Source: Bacteroidaceae bacterium (GTDB taxonomy: Bacteria; Bacteroidota; Bacteroidia; Bacteroidales; Bacteroidaceae). From it: a DNA stretch of 63,742 nt. The translations under genes were made by a program, and so were the position numbers. Where the stretch lies: NCBI GenBank assembly GCA_017503065.1, contig JAFVTT010000019.1, positions 1-63,742 on the forward strand. The letters run 5' to 3'. Below, in pieces: positions 7,294-15,465 of the stretch. The notes below the pieces were generated by a model that did no database searches, was not told where the DNA came from, and worked only from the letters and a program-made list of their open reading frames with translations. Position 1 is the first letter of the stretch; every line of letters starts with the position of its first letter.

Positions 7294-8796
7294 ATGAACA
7301 AGGAACTTGCAATGAATCCCAACAAACTGGTAGCCTTCTTGGGCAAACCATGCAAGGAATTCACAAAGGCGGACATCGTCCGCTTCATCGAAGAGAACGA
7401 CATCAGGATGGTGAACTTCATGTATCCTGCCGGCGACGGCAGACTGAAGACACTGAACTTCGTGATAAACAACCTGGCATATCTGGATGCCATACTGACA
7501 TGCGGCGAGCGTGTGGACGGCAGCAGCCTGTTCCCCTTCATCGAGGCTGGCAGCAGCGACCTCTATGTCCTGCCACGTTTCAGCACGGCCTTTCTGGATC
7601 CTTTTGCCGAGATTCCTACCCTGTCCATGCTTTGCTCCTATTTCAACAAGGACGGTGAACCTCTGGAAAGTTCGCCCGAGAACACTCTGCGCAAGGCATG
7701 CCGCGCCTTCAACGAGGTGACCGGCATGGAGTTCCAGGCCATGGGCGAGTTGGAGTACTACGTTATTGCTCCGGACACGGAAATGTTCCCTGCCACCGAC
7801 CAGAAGGGTTATCACGAATCGGCCCCCTATGCCAAGTTCAATGAGTTCCGCACCCAGTGCATGGCATACATTGCACAGGCAGGCGGACAGATAAAGTACG
7901 GCCACTCCGAGGTGGGCAACTTTACCATCGACGGCATGATTTACGAACAGAACGAGATAGAGTTCCTGCCCGTACGTGCCGAGGATGCCGCCGACCAGTT
8001 GATGATTGCCAAGTGGATTATCCGCAACCTGGCATACGAACTGGGTTACGACATCACCTTCGCTCCCAAGATTACCGCCGGCAAGGCAGGTTCAGGTCTG
8101 CACATACACATGCGCATCGTCAAGGACGGCCAGAACCAGATGCTGGAGGGCGGCGTACTCTCCGCAACAGCCCGTCGTGCCATTGCCGGCATGATGGAGT
8201 TGGCACCTTCCATCACCGCCTTCGGCAATACCAACCCAACCTCATACTTCCGTCTGGTTCCCCATCAGGAGGCTCCCACCAATATCTGTTGGGGCGACCG
8301 CAACCGCTCCGTACTGGTGCGCGTGCCATTGGGTTGGGCGGCAAAGAGCGACATGTGCAAGATTGCCAACCCCTTGGAGAACGAGAGCAACTACGACACA
8401 TCACAGAAGCAGACGGTGGAGATGCGTTCTCCGGACGGTTCTGCCGACATATACCAACTGATTGCCGGTCTTTGCGTGGCATGCCGTCATGGCTTTGAGA
8501 TGGAGAACGCTCTGGAAACAGCAGAGAAGACCTATGTGAACGTGAACATCCACCAGAAGGAGAACGAGGACAAGTTGAAGGACCTGGCTCAGTTGCCCGA
8601 CAGTTGCGAGGCAAGTGCCGATTGTCTGGAGAACCAGCGTGCCGTGTTCGAGCAGCACAACGTCTTCAGCCCCGCCATGATAGACGGTATCATAAAGCGT
8701 CTGCGCTCATACGGCGACAAAACCCTGCGTGCCGACATCAACGGCAACCAGGAGGAGATGCTGAAACTGGTGGAGAAGTATTTCCACTGCGGATGA
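7294..8796 (+). CDS. glnA: Glutamine synthetase
   Basis: The 500-residue protein makes glutamine from glutamate, ammonia and ATP in the cytoplasm. It shows the GS catalytic signatures: GELEYYV (metal-binding Glu), AGSGLHIHM (the GAGxHxH-type loop), NPTSYFRLVP followed by APTNICWGDRNRSVLVRVP (the Arg-rich glutamate/ATP site), and VEMRSPDGSADIYQLIA. Its length is near that of type I enzymes but with a Bacteroidales-type N-terminal extension (NKLVAFLGKPCKEFTKADIV). No NLYDLP-type adenylylation tyrosine motif is apparent. ATG 7294 was chosen because it fits the promoter; an in-frame upstream start at 7261 would lie inside the -7 box. It appears monocistronic. Confidence 0.9.
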   Translation: MNKELAMNPNKLVAFLGKPCKEFTKADIVRFIEENDIRMVNFMYPAGDGRLKTLNFVINNLAYLDAILTCGERVDGSSLFPFIEAGSSDLYVLPRFSTAFLDPFAEIPTLSMLCSYFNKDGEPLESSPENTLRKACRAFNEVTGMEFQAMGELEYYVIAPDTEMFPATDQKGYHESAPYAKFNEFRTQCMAYIAQAGGQIKYGHSEVGNFTIDGMIYEQNEIEFLPVRAEDAADQLMIAKWIIRNLAYELGYDITFAPKITAGKAGSGLHIHMRIVKDGQNQMLEGGVLSATARRAIAGMMELAPSITAFGNTNPTSYFRLVPHQEAPTNICWGDRNRSVLVRVPLGWAAKSDMCKIANPLENESNYDTSQKQTVEMRSPDGSADIYQLIAGLCVACRHGFEMENALETAEKTYVNVNIHQKENEDKLKDLAQLPDSCEASADCLENQRAVFEQHNVFSPAMIDGIIKRLRSYGDKTLRADINGNQEEMLKLVEKYFHCG

Positions 8797-8845
8797 GGCG
8801 AACGGAAAACGGAACCGACGCAGGAAGCGAGAGCAGAAGCATGGT

Positions 8846-8869
8846 AGGGACACGGCATGCCGTGTCCCT
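8846..8869. repeat. GGGACACGGCATGCCGTGTCCC palindrome
   Basis: AGGGACACGGCATGCCGTGTC continues symmetrically to 8869 and is followed by CTTTTCCCC. It lies between glnA and the GH43 gene and could act as the glnA terminator. The same core is present at 4988-5007 and 16151-16170. Confidence 0.75.
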
Positions 8870-8895
8870 TTTCCCCTAATAAAGTGGTGTATATC

Positions 8896-9909
8896 ATGAA
8901 AAGACTACTTAACTACCTTATGGTTCTGGGTGTCTGCATCCTTGCAGGTTGTTCGGCATCCAAAGGCACTTCATCCGAAAACGATTGGGTGCGTGTGACT
9001 AACGGCAACCTTTGGCTTACGGCCGGGGGAGACACCGTGCAGGCACACGCACCGGGTTTCCTGCGACTGGGGGATACTTGGTACATGGTAGGAGAAGACC
9101 GCGGACATGAATGGCGTCCCGATGTGAACCTGTACAGCAGCAAGGACCTCCAGTACTGGCACTTCGAGAAGAAGATAATAGAGAACGGTGTCACCAGCCC
9201 CGACCTCGGCAAAAGCCGTATGATAGAGCGTGCCAAACTGCTCTACAACAAGAAGACCAAGCGCTTCGTCGTATGGTGCCATTGGGAGTCGTCGAACTAC
9301 GGAGCCTCCGAGGCGGCCTGTTTCTCCAGTGACAAGATAGACGGCACCTACCGTCTGGAATGGAGCGGACGCCCTTTGGGCATAAAAAGCAGGGACTGCA
9401 ACGTGTTTGTGGATAGCGATGGCACGGCGTACTTCATCTCCACCACCGTGGAGAACCAGCACTTGGGACTTTTCCGCCTTTCGGACGACTATCTGTCCGT
9501 AGTGGAGCACACACGCCTGTTTGCCGGCCAGCGCCGCGAGGCACCTGCCATAGTCAAGTTGGGACAGCGCTACTTCATGTTCTCCTCTGCCTGCACGGGA
9601 TGGGCGCCCAACCAGTGCAAACTCTCGTGGAGCGACAACCTGAAGGAGGGTTGGAGCCAACTGGAGAACATAGGCGACAACAAGGCTTTCCGCACCCAAC
9701 CGGCCGCCATACTGGAGGTCAAGGGAACAAAGGACACCACCTACCTCTACGTGGGTGACCGCTGGAAAGACCCCAATCTGGCACAATCCAAGACCATCAT
9801 CTTCCCCGTCACCTTCACGGACACATCGTGCGACTTCCGCTATCGCGACAGTTTCGAGATAAACTTCAAGACCGGAGAGTGGAGAGAAGATACTAAATCG
9901 CGTAAATAA
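8896..9909 (+). CDS. GH43-type glycosidase lipoprotein (exo-beta-1,3-galactanase-like)
   Basis: This 337-residue protein starts with a lipoprotein signal (LMVLGVCILAGC). Its motifs match the five-bladed GH43 propeller of the galactan 1,3-beta-galactosidase type: VQAHAPGFLRLGDTWYMVGE, SRMIERAKLLYNKKTKRFVV and SRDCNVFVDSDGTAYFIS. The usual family motif AHGGG is AHAPG here. GH43 enzymes invert at beta-linked galactose, arabinose or xylose; the exact linkage cannot be read from sequence. The lipid anchor suggests a periplasmic or surface location. A second, unrelated GH43 lies 1 kb downstream, split from it by an AT-rich DUF4268 gene. Confidence 0.75.
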   Translation: MKRLLNYLMVLGVCILAGCSASKGTSSENDWVRVTNGNLWLTAGGDTVQAHAPGFLRLGDTWYMVGEDRGHEWRPDVNLYSSKDLQYWHFEKKIIENGVTSPDLGKSRMIERAKLLYNKKTKRFVVWCHWESSNYGASEAACFSSDKIDGTYRLEWSGRPLGIKSRDCNVFVDSDGTAYFISTTVENQHLGLFRLSDDYLSVVEHTRLFAGQRREAPAIVKLGQRYFMFSSACTGWAPNQCKLSWSDNLKEGWSQLENIGDNKAFRTQPAAILEVKGTKDTTYLYVGDRWKDPNLAQSKTIIFPVTFTDTSCDFRYRDSFEINFKTGEWREDTKSRK

Positions 9910-9950
9910 TTGATGGTATTTTGTTCAATAACCACTTATATTACTAGTAG

Positions 9951-10871
9951 ATGAACAAATTAGGCAAAATGACAAGAATAACCGACCTAAGATCGGTTTG
10001 GCCACACGAAGCAAATGATTTTACGAAATGGCTCGCACAAGAAGAGAACCTTACACTACTTAGCGAGGCTATTGACATCGAATTGGAACTTGAGGAAAGA
10101 GAATCATCTGTTGGAAGTTTCAACGTAGACATTTTTGCAAAGGAAAATGGCACCAATCGTCGGGTAATCATTGAAAATCAGTTGGAAGACACCAATCACG
10201 ACCATCTTGGCAAACTCATCACATATGCGTCAGGCAAGGGAGCTGACGTAATTGTATGGATTGTAAAACGCGCTCGTGATGAACACCGTCAGGCAATAGA
10301 ATGGCTAAATCAACATACTGATAGTAACATCGGTTTCTTTCTACTAGAGATAGAGCTATGGCAAATAGGTGATTCAGAAAAAGCCCCTCGATTTAACATT
10401 GTTGAAAAGCCCAACGACTGGTCAAAGACAATGAAGACTATAGATGGGCTTTCAAATACAGACCTGTTGAAACTTGAGTTTTGGACAGGTTTTAATGAAA
10501 CCATGAACAACAATTATGAATTTACCCGCAATTTCCATGCGCACAAGGTTTCTCCACAACATTGGTATGATTTAAGTATTGGTAGTTCCGCATATCATAT
10601 TTGTCTTACTATCAATACTCAAAAACAAAATATCGGAATAGATCTCTACATCAATGATGACAAAGATTTGTTTGAACAGTTTAGAAAGCATGATGCAGAA
10701 ATCTCAACTTTATTAAATAGTGAGGTAGAATGGAGAGAGGCAAAGAAAGCATGTCGTATCCTTATCACATCAAATGTAAATGTAAAAAAACAGGAAAGTT
10801 GGCCAAAGGCCTATAATTGGTTCTTGGAAAAAGCTATTGTCTTTAAAGAAATTGCATCCAAATTTGGATAA
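9951..10871 (+). CDS. DUF4268-like protein with PD-(D/E)XK-type nuclease motif
   Basis: The 306-residue protein has SFNVDIFAKENGTNRRVIIE followed by NQLEDTNHDHLGKLITYA near residues 56-92: Asp60 and Glu75-x-Gln77 give the D...ExQ arrangement of PD-(D/E)XK nuclease folds. The C-terminal half (NFHAHKVSPQHWYDLSIGSS) resembles DUF4268. Members occur near restriction and other defence genes, but none is adjacent. The gene is visibly AT-rich, with Lys/Asn/Ile codons, in contrast to the GC-rich GH43 genes on both sides, which suggests recent insertion. Met7 (9969) is an alternative start. Function is unproven. Confidence 0.65.
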   Translation: MNKLGKMTRITDLRSVWPHEANDFTKWLAQEENLTLLSEAIDIELELEERESSVGSFNVDIFAKENGTNRRVIIENQLEDTNHDHLGKLITYASGKGADVIVWIVKRARDEHRQAIEWLNQHTDSNIGFFLLEIELWQIGDSEKAPRFNIVEKPNDWSKTMKTIDGLSNTDLLKLEFWTGFNETMNNNYEFTRNFHAHKVSPQHWYDLSIGSSAYHICLTINTQKQNIGIDLYINDDKDLFEQFRKHDAEISTLLNSEVEWREAKKACRILITSNVNVKKQESWPKAYNWFLEKAIVFKEIASKFG

Positions 10872-10912
10872 CGTTAACAACAAAGCGCGAGCCTACACTC
10901 CCCCCGAAAACA

Positions 10913-11863
10913 ATGCGAAGCCTGTTAACCATAATCCTGAGTCTCTCGGCATGTCTATCTATACATGCCGGAGAACCCTATGTGGCCTATCTCTTCGCCT
11001 ATTTTCAGGGCAACCACATCAGTCAGGAGGCTGTATGCTTTGCCGTCAGCACGGATGGGTACAACTTCCGCGCCCTGAACGGGAACAAGCCTGTATTGGA
11101 TTCCAAGGCCATCAGTTCCACAGGTGGAGTGCGCGACCCGCATATCCTTAGGGCAGAGGACGGAAAAACCTTCTACATGGTACTGACGGACATGGTGTCT
11201 GCCAACGGCTGGGACTCCAACCGCGCCATGGTAATGCTCCATTCCACCGACCTGATACATTGGACCCATAGTGTGGTAAACATACAGAAACGCTTCCGTG
11301 GCAACAAGGATCTGAAACGTGTCTGGGCACCACAAACCATCTATGACTCCAAGAAAGGGCGCTACATGCTCTACTGGTCAATGAAGCACGGTAACGGTCC
11401 TGACATCATCTACTATGCCTATGCCAACAAGAATTTCACAGACCTCGCCACCAAACCGCGACCTCTCTTCCTGCCATCCGACGGCAAGTCGTGCATAGAC
11501 GGCGACATTGTTTTCAAGGACGGCACCTATCATCTCTTTTATAAAACCGAGGGACACGGCAACGGCATACGCAAGGCCACCACTTCCGACCTCACCTCAG
11601 GATGCTGGACAGAAGAACCCGGCTACAAGCAACTGACCTCGGAAGCCGTAGAGGGTTCTGGCACTTTCCGCCTCATCGGACAGGACAAATACATACTCAT
11701 GTACGACGTCTACATGAAAGGACAATACCATTTCACGGAAACCACAGACCTCAGTCATTTCCTTTTCACTGACCGTCCCGTCAACATGGATTTCCATCCA
11801 CGACACGGCAGCATCATCCCCATAACACAAACAGAACGGGACAGACTTGTGAAGGAATGGTAA
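10913..11863 (+). CDS. GH43-type secreted glycosidase
   Basis: The 316-residue protein begins with a signal peptide (MRSLLTIILSLSACLSIHAG). GH43 propeller motifs are GGVRDPHILRAEDGKTFYMV (catalytic base Asp in DPHI), VWAPQTIYDSKKGRYMLYW, SCIDGDIVFKDGTYHLFYK (pKa-modulating Asp) and SEAVEGSGTF (likely acid Glu). The layout matches family members acting on arabinan/xylan-type or host glycans; the substrate is not resolved. It begins 41 nt after the DUF4268 gene and may originally have been cotranscribed with the GH43 at 8896. Confidence 0.75.
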   Translation: MRSLLTIILSLSACLSIHAGEPYVAYLFAYFQGNHISQEAVCFAVSTDGYNFRALNGNKPVLDSKAISSTGGVRDPHILRAEDGKTFYMVLTDMVSANGWDSNRAMVMLHSTDLIHWTHSVVNIQKRFRGNKDLKRVWAPQTIYDSKKGRYMLYWSMKHGNGPDIIYYAYANKNFTDLATKPRPLFLPSDGKSCIDGDIVFKDGTYHLFYKTEGHGNGIRKATTSDLTSGCWTEEPGYKQLTSEAVEGSGTFRLIGQDKYILMYDVYMKGQYHFTETTDLSHFLFTDRPVNMDFHPRHGSIIPITQTERDRLVKEW

Positions 11864-11896
11864 CACACACACCTTCATATATTGGATAATATTTCG

Positions 11897-11904
11897 TACC
11901 TTTG
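11897..11904 (+). promoter_or_regulatory. Promoter -7 box for the OB-like lipoprotein operon
   Basis: TACCTTTG at 11897-11904 lies 45 nt before the ATG at 11950. No clear TTTG is seen at the -33 position. Confidence 0.5.
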
Positions 11905-11949
11905 TCACGCATAACAAACTACTAACAAATAAACACACAACACAAACAA

Positions 11950-12522
11950 ATGAAAACAAGATTCATGATCATCCTGGCCGCCATGGCCTTCGTGTTCACA
12001 TCATGTGGTAACAACGCCGCCAACAATGCAGAGCAGGCACAGGAGGCACCCGCCGCCCTGGAGATTGATAACGTGCTGGCATCTGCCGACAGTCTGGTAA
12101 ACACAGAGATTACTCTGGAGGGAGTATGCACCCACACCTGCAAGCATGGTGCAACCAAGATCTTCCTGATGGGAAGCGACGACACCAAGACCATCCGTGT
12201 GGACGCCGGCAGCCTTGGTTCTTTTGACCAGAAGTGTGTCAACAGCATCGTACGCGTAAAGGGCATCCTCAAGGAGGAGCGCATTGACGAAGCCTATCTC
12301 CAGCGCTGGGAGGCATCCGCTGCCGCCAATACCGAGGAACACCATGGCGACGGCGAGGCCGGATGCAGCACAGAGAAGGCCGCACGTGGCGAGACCGCCA
12401 ACAGCACAGAGGAGCGCATTGCCGACTTCCGCCAGAAGATAGCCGCACGCAAGGAGGCCACCGGCAAGGACTACCTGTCTTTCTATTTCGTAGAAGCACT
12501 GTCTTATGAAGTTGTCGAGTAG
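11950..12522 (+). CDS. OB-fold-like lipoprotein with Cys/His motif
   Basis: The 190-residue product has a lipoprotein signal (MAFVFTSC) and one small beta-rich domain (ITLEGVCTHTCKHGATKIFL, VDAGSLGSF, SIVRVKGILKEERIDEAYLQ) that looks like the nucleic-acid/ligand-binding OB fold seen in some Bacteroidota lipoproteins. The CTHTCKHG motif could bind a metal. It is followed by an Ala/Glu/His-rich stretch (HHGDGEAGCSTEKAARGE). The last 17 nt overlap the PepSY-TM gene, so the two are translationally coupled and likely act together at the inner membrane. No reaction can be assigned. Confidence 0.6.
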   Translation: MKTRFMIILAAMAFVFTSCGNNAANNAEQAQEAPAALEIDNVLASADSLVNTEITLEGVCTHTCKHGATKIFLMGSDDTKTIRVDAGSLGSFDQKCVNSIVRVKGILKEERIDEAYLQRWEASAAANTEEHHGDGEAGCSTEKAARGETANSTEERIADFRQKIAARKEATGKDYLSFYFVEALSYEVVE

Positions 12523-13075
12523 CAAACTCCGCATCTGGCTACGCACCATCCACCGCGACCTGTCGTTCTTCTTCTCCGGGATGGTACTGATATACGCCAT
12601 CTCGGGTCTGGTGATGAACCATAGGGACAGCATCAATCCGCACTACTCCGTCAGCCTCACCCACCATGTGGTGAAGGACCTGCCGGAGCAGGCCGATTTC
12701 AACAAGGATGCCGTTCTGCAACTGATGGAAACCGTGGGTGTGGAGGAGAACTACACCAAACACTATTTCCCAAGTCCTGGCCATCTGAAGGTCTTCCTAA
12801 AGGGCGGCTCTTCACTGGAGGCAGATATACAGACGGGAAAGGTTGCCTACGAATCCCTCACGCGCCGCCCGCTGATAAGCACAATGACCACGTTGCACTA
12901 CAACCCCGGACGCTGGTGGACATGGTTTGCCGATGCCTTTGCCGTGTCGCTTCTCATCATCACCCTCAGCGGCCTCTTCATGATAAAGGGTCCGAAAGGC
13001 ATGTGGGGACGTGGCGGCATAGAGTTCGCACTTGGCATACTGCTACCCATAATACTGCTTCTGTTCGTAAAGTAG
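12506..13075 (+). CDS. PepSY-associated transmembrane protein
   Basis: This 189-residue inner-membrane protein starts with KLRIWLRTIHRDLSFFFSGM and ISGLVMNHRD, the usual first helix and HRD/NHRD histidine pattern of PepSY-TM proteins. A soluble loop follows (residues about 45-125, including FPSPGHLKVFLKGG), then LHYNPGRWWTWFADAFAVSL with LIITLSGLFMIKGPKG, and a last helix. Larger homologues are linked to iron or copper uptake and ferric reduction; this is a short version. Its start lies inside the end of the preceding lipoprotein gene. Confidence 0.8.
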   Translation: MKLSSSKLRIWLRTIHRDLSFFFSGMVLIYAISGLVMNHRDSINPHYSVSLTHHVVKDLPEQADFNKDAVLQLMETVGVEENYTKHYFPSPGHLKVFLKGGSSLEADIQTGKVAYESLTRRPLISTMTTLHYNPGRWWTWFADAFAVSLLIITLSGLFMIKGPKGMWGRGGIEFALGILLPIILLLFVK

Positions 13076-13143
13076 AGGTAGAGTTTCACAACCGAGAGAG
13101 ACACACATCCCCACACAAGGGTGTGCAAACGACATAACACAAA

Positions 13144-13170
13144 CAGGCCCCGACTCATCATCGGGGCCTG
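13144..13170. terminator. Bidirectional terminator
   Basis: A perfect 10-bp stem CAGGCCCCGA (13144-13153) and TCGGGGCCTG (13161-13170) with loop CTCATCA lies between two convergent genes. T-rich sequence follows on both strands. Confidence 0.85.
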
Positions 13171-13195
13171 ATTGGTTTTGTAATGTTAGTTCATG

Positions 13196-13375
13196 TTACT
13201 GAGCAGGAGCCCACTTGCAACGTACAGGAGAGACGATAGCGCCTTCTTCCTTCAACTGCTTCATAGCCTTGTCCACTTCCTTGCGGTCTATTCCGCTCAG
13301 TTCTGCTATCTTGCCTGCATTCAGTGGTGTACCTGCCTCCTTCATAACGGCAAGAACCTTGTCCTTTGTTTCCAT
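13196..13375 (-). CDS. Small winged-helix-turn-helix protein (59 aa)
   Basis: The ATG is at 13373-13375 and the stop at 13196-13198. The product begins [20 protein letters not shown] and continues [20 protein letters not shown], ending in a short wing ([19 protein letters not shown]). This is a minimal winged-helix domain: three helices and a beta hairpin with no partner domain. Similar tiny proteins occur singly in Bacteroidales; targets are unknown. A promoter (CTTG, 20 nt, TATATTTG) lies at 13448-13479 and a strong terminator follows the stop. The leader of about 65 nt contains a small dyad (ATCAGG/CCTGAT, about 13419-13437), which could be autoregulatory. Confidence 0.75.
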   Translation of the reverse strand: METKDKVLAVMKEAGTPLNAGKIAELSGIDRKEVDKAMKQLKEEGAIVSPVRCKWAPAQ

Positions 13376-13447
13376 AATCGTGTCTTTTATTTGTTAATAA
13401 TATTCCTTGTTTGAGTCATCAGGAACGCTCCCTGATTGTAACGATTG

Positions 13448-13479
13448 CAAATATACGGAATTATGACACGACGTACAAG
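13448..13479 (-). promoter_or_regulatory. Promoter of the small wHTH gene
   Basis: On the minus strand CTTG (13476-13479), 20 nt, TATATTTG (13448-13455). This differs from the consensus in one base of the -33 box. Confidence 0.65.
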
Positions 13480-13520
13480 CATTTTAGTTTGCTTTCATGT
13501 ATTTTAAGGAATATTAGAGA

Positions 13521-13967
13521 TTACAGCAACACCTTTACGATGAGTTTGCGCTGGGCGCCCTTGCCTACGAGGGGGGCATGTGTGTCCTCGGGATAGACGA
13601 TGAGGAACTCACCGGGTTTGACCAGTGTCCATGTGGGACGGGAATAGGCGTAGAGTGCAAAGTCATTCTCTTCGTCGAAGGGTGCCTCGCTCTCTCCTAC
13701 TCCAGAGATATGCTCCACTCCTATGAGTTCGGCCTGAGTGAGAGGGACATGGATGTCGATGTACTTGCGATGGGCTTCCAGTTTGGCACCGGCAACGGGG
13801 ATAAGTTCGGTGTCCACCACATTGATGAAAAGACGATTGCCGTCCAGTTCTATACGGCCGGCAGGAACTTTGCTGAGATCGTTGGCCTTGATGTAGTCAA
13901 AGGCTTGCTTGAACAGCGGATGCAGAGCCTCGTAGCGGGCACTGTCCTGAAGATGGGATTGTATCAT
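13521..13967 (-). CDS. nanQ: YhcH/YjgK/YiaL family sugar anomerase (NanQ-like)
   Basis: The 148-residue cupin-fold protein belongs to the YhcH/DUF386 family (RYEALHPLFKQAFDYIKAND, EAHRKYIDIHVPLTQAELIG, PGEFLIVYPEDTHAPLVG). The HRKYIDIH and EDTHAP motifs carry the metal-binding His/Glu set. E. coli YhcH (NanQ) accelerates anomerisation of sialic acid, and the position at the downstream end of a sialic acid cluster supports this role here. ATG 13967 is preferred; an in-frame GTG at 13985 falls in a repeat (GACCCACCC). The gene ends without an obvious terminator, so the transcript may end in 13376-13520. Confidence 0.8.
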   Translation of the reverse strand: MIQSHLQDSARYEALHPLFKQAFDYIKANDLSKVPAGRIELDGNRLFINVVDTELIPVAGAKLEAHRKYIDIHVPLTQAELIGVEHISGVGESEAPFDEENDFALYAYSRPTWTLVKPGEFLIVYPEDTHAPLVGKGAQRKLIVKVLL

Positions 13968-13977
13968 GGGGATGAAT

Positions 13978-14180
13978 GGACCCACCCTAACCCTCCCTAT
14001 ATGGAGGGGAACCGGGAAGGTGCTATGTAAAGAGGTTAAACATTAGTTGGGAGAGGGAAAACTGAATTGTCGGAGTAATCGGAGTAATCAGAGTAATCGG
14101 AACCTTTTGACAATGTAGGGAGATGCGACCCTAATATTGTTAAAACGATTCGTTCAACGTTAAACGTTAAACGTTCAACC
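13978..14180. repeat. Cluster of three short repeat types
   Basis: In this intergenic stretch, 13978-14010 is a half copy of the CCCTCCCT palindrome family; 14069-14103 holds a 9-bp tandem repeat (GGAGTAATC, about four imperfect units); and about 14155-14180 holds AACGTTAAACGTTAAACGTT, which runs into the sstT stop codon. Nothing else is seen between the two genes. Confidence 0.7.
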
Positions 14181-15401
14181 ATTCTTCTTCCTCTCGTACA
14201 TCTCTGCCGTGGCAGTAAAGAGGACATCTGCACTGGAGTTGAGGGCGGTCTCCAAAGAGTCCTGTACCACTCCTATGATAAAGCCAACGGCCACAACCTG
14301 CATGGCGATGTCGTTGCCTATGCCGAAGAGAGAGCATGCCATGGGGATGAGCAACAGGGAACCACCTGCGACACCGGATGCTCCGCATGCGCCCAGTGTG
14401 GCAATGATGCTAAGCACAAGGGCACTGGCCAACGACACCTCGAGACCAAGGGTGTGGCATGTTGCCAAACTCATTACGGTGATGGTGATGGCGGCTCCGT
14501 TCATGTTGACGGTACTGCCCAGGGGGATGCTGACGGAATAGAAGTCCTCGTCCAAACCGAGGCGCTTGCACAGAGCCATATTCACAGGAATATTGGCGGC
14601 AGAAGAACGTGTGAAGAAGGCACTGACGGCACTCTCGCGCAGACACTGGAACACAAGAGGGTATGGATTGCGTCGAAGCATTACCGCCACGATGATGGGA
14701 TTCAGCACCAAGGCTACCGTGAGCATGCATCCCACAAGGAGCAGAAGCAGGCGGCCATAGGTGGTGAAGATTTCCAGACCGCTTTCAGATACGGTGGAAA
14801 ATACCAAACCCATAATACCAAACGGTGCACATTGGATGACCCAACGGACAACCATGGATATGCACTCTGCCCACTCGTGCAGGATGTCCACGGTGCGGGG
14901 TGAAGCAACCTTTTTCAGGGCAAGACCGATGATAATGGCCCAAAGCAGGATGCTCAGGTAGTTGGCTTCCGCAATAGCACGTAGAGGATTGCTCATCAGA
15001 TTGGACGCTATGGTACCAAAGACATTGGACAGTTCCTGTGGTGCCTGATTCTCGGCAGCCGACATGCCAGACAGTATCATCTCTACTGGGAAGTAACGAC
15101 TTGCCAACACTGCCAGGACTGCGGCAAACAAGGTGCTGAGCATGTAAAGTGCAACAACGTTGCGAAAACGTCCACCAAGTCCATTACCGGCCTTGGAAAC
15201 AGACGACACCACAAGCACCGCCACAAGGACAGGGGCAATGGCTTTGAGTGCACCGACAAAGAGTACACCAAGAATACCGATAACCTGAGCCTGGGGAAGG
15301 AACAATGCCAAAAGTGTGCCACATACTATACCAATAAGTATGCGCGACATGAGGTTCAGTCTCTGCCATGCAGAAAGCAGGGGAAGAATGAGATTTTTCA
15401 T
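14175..15401 (-). CDS. sstT: Serine/threonine:Na+ symporter SstT
   Basis: The 408-residue inner-membrane protein is a dicarboxylate/amino acid:cation symporter of the SstT branch. It opens MKNLILPLLSAWQRLNLMSR and IGIVCGTLLALFLP, has the Ser-rich hairpin TRSSAANIPVNMALCKRLGL and the Na+/substrate motif LGSTVNMNGAAITI, and ends in two hairpins with GACGASGVAGGSLLLIPMAC. SstT imports serine and threonine with sodium. The ATG at 15401 gives a normal N-terminus; the 18 residues possible upstream are coded by a GC-rich hairpin. It sits inside the sialic acid cluster, perhaps as a passenger; a pathway link is not evident. Confidence 0.9.
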   Translation of the reverse strand: MKNLILPLLSAWQRLNLMSRILIGIVCGTLLALFLPQAQVIGILGVLFVGALKAIAPVLVAVLVVSSVSKAGNGLGGRFRNVVALYMLSTLFAAVLAVLASRYFPVEMILSGMSAAENQAPQELSNVFGTIASNLMSNPLRAIAEANYLSILLWAIIIGLALKKVASPRTVDILHEWAECISMVVRWVIQCAPFGIMGLVFSTVSESGLEIFTTYGRLLLLLVGCMLTVALVLNPIIVAVMLRRNPYPLVFQCLRESAVSAFFTRSSAANIPVNMALCKRLGLDEDFYSVSIPLGSTVNMNGAAITITVMSLATCHTLGLEVSLASALVLSIIATLGACGASGVAGGSLLLIPMACSLFGIGNDIAMQVVAVGFIIGVVQDSLETALNSSADVLFTATAEMYERKKNG

Positions 15402-15421
15402 GGTAAAACAGTAAGTGCCTC

Positions 15422-15459
15422 CCCCTTTGCCCAGTCCGCGCGTCGAACTGGGCAAGGGG
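15422..15459. repeat. Intercistronic hairpin before sstT
   Basis: CCCCTTTGCCCAGT (15422-15435) pairs with ACTGGGCAAGGGG (15447-15459) with one bulged base and a CG-rich loop. It lies between the nitroreductase stop and the sstT ATG and could limit read-through or stabilise the mRNA end. Confidence 0.65.
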
Positions 15460-15465
15460 TGGTCC

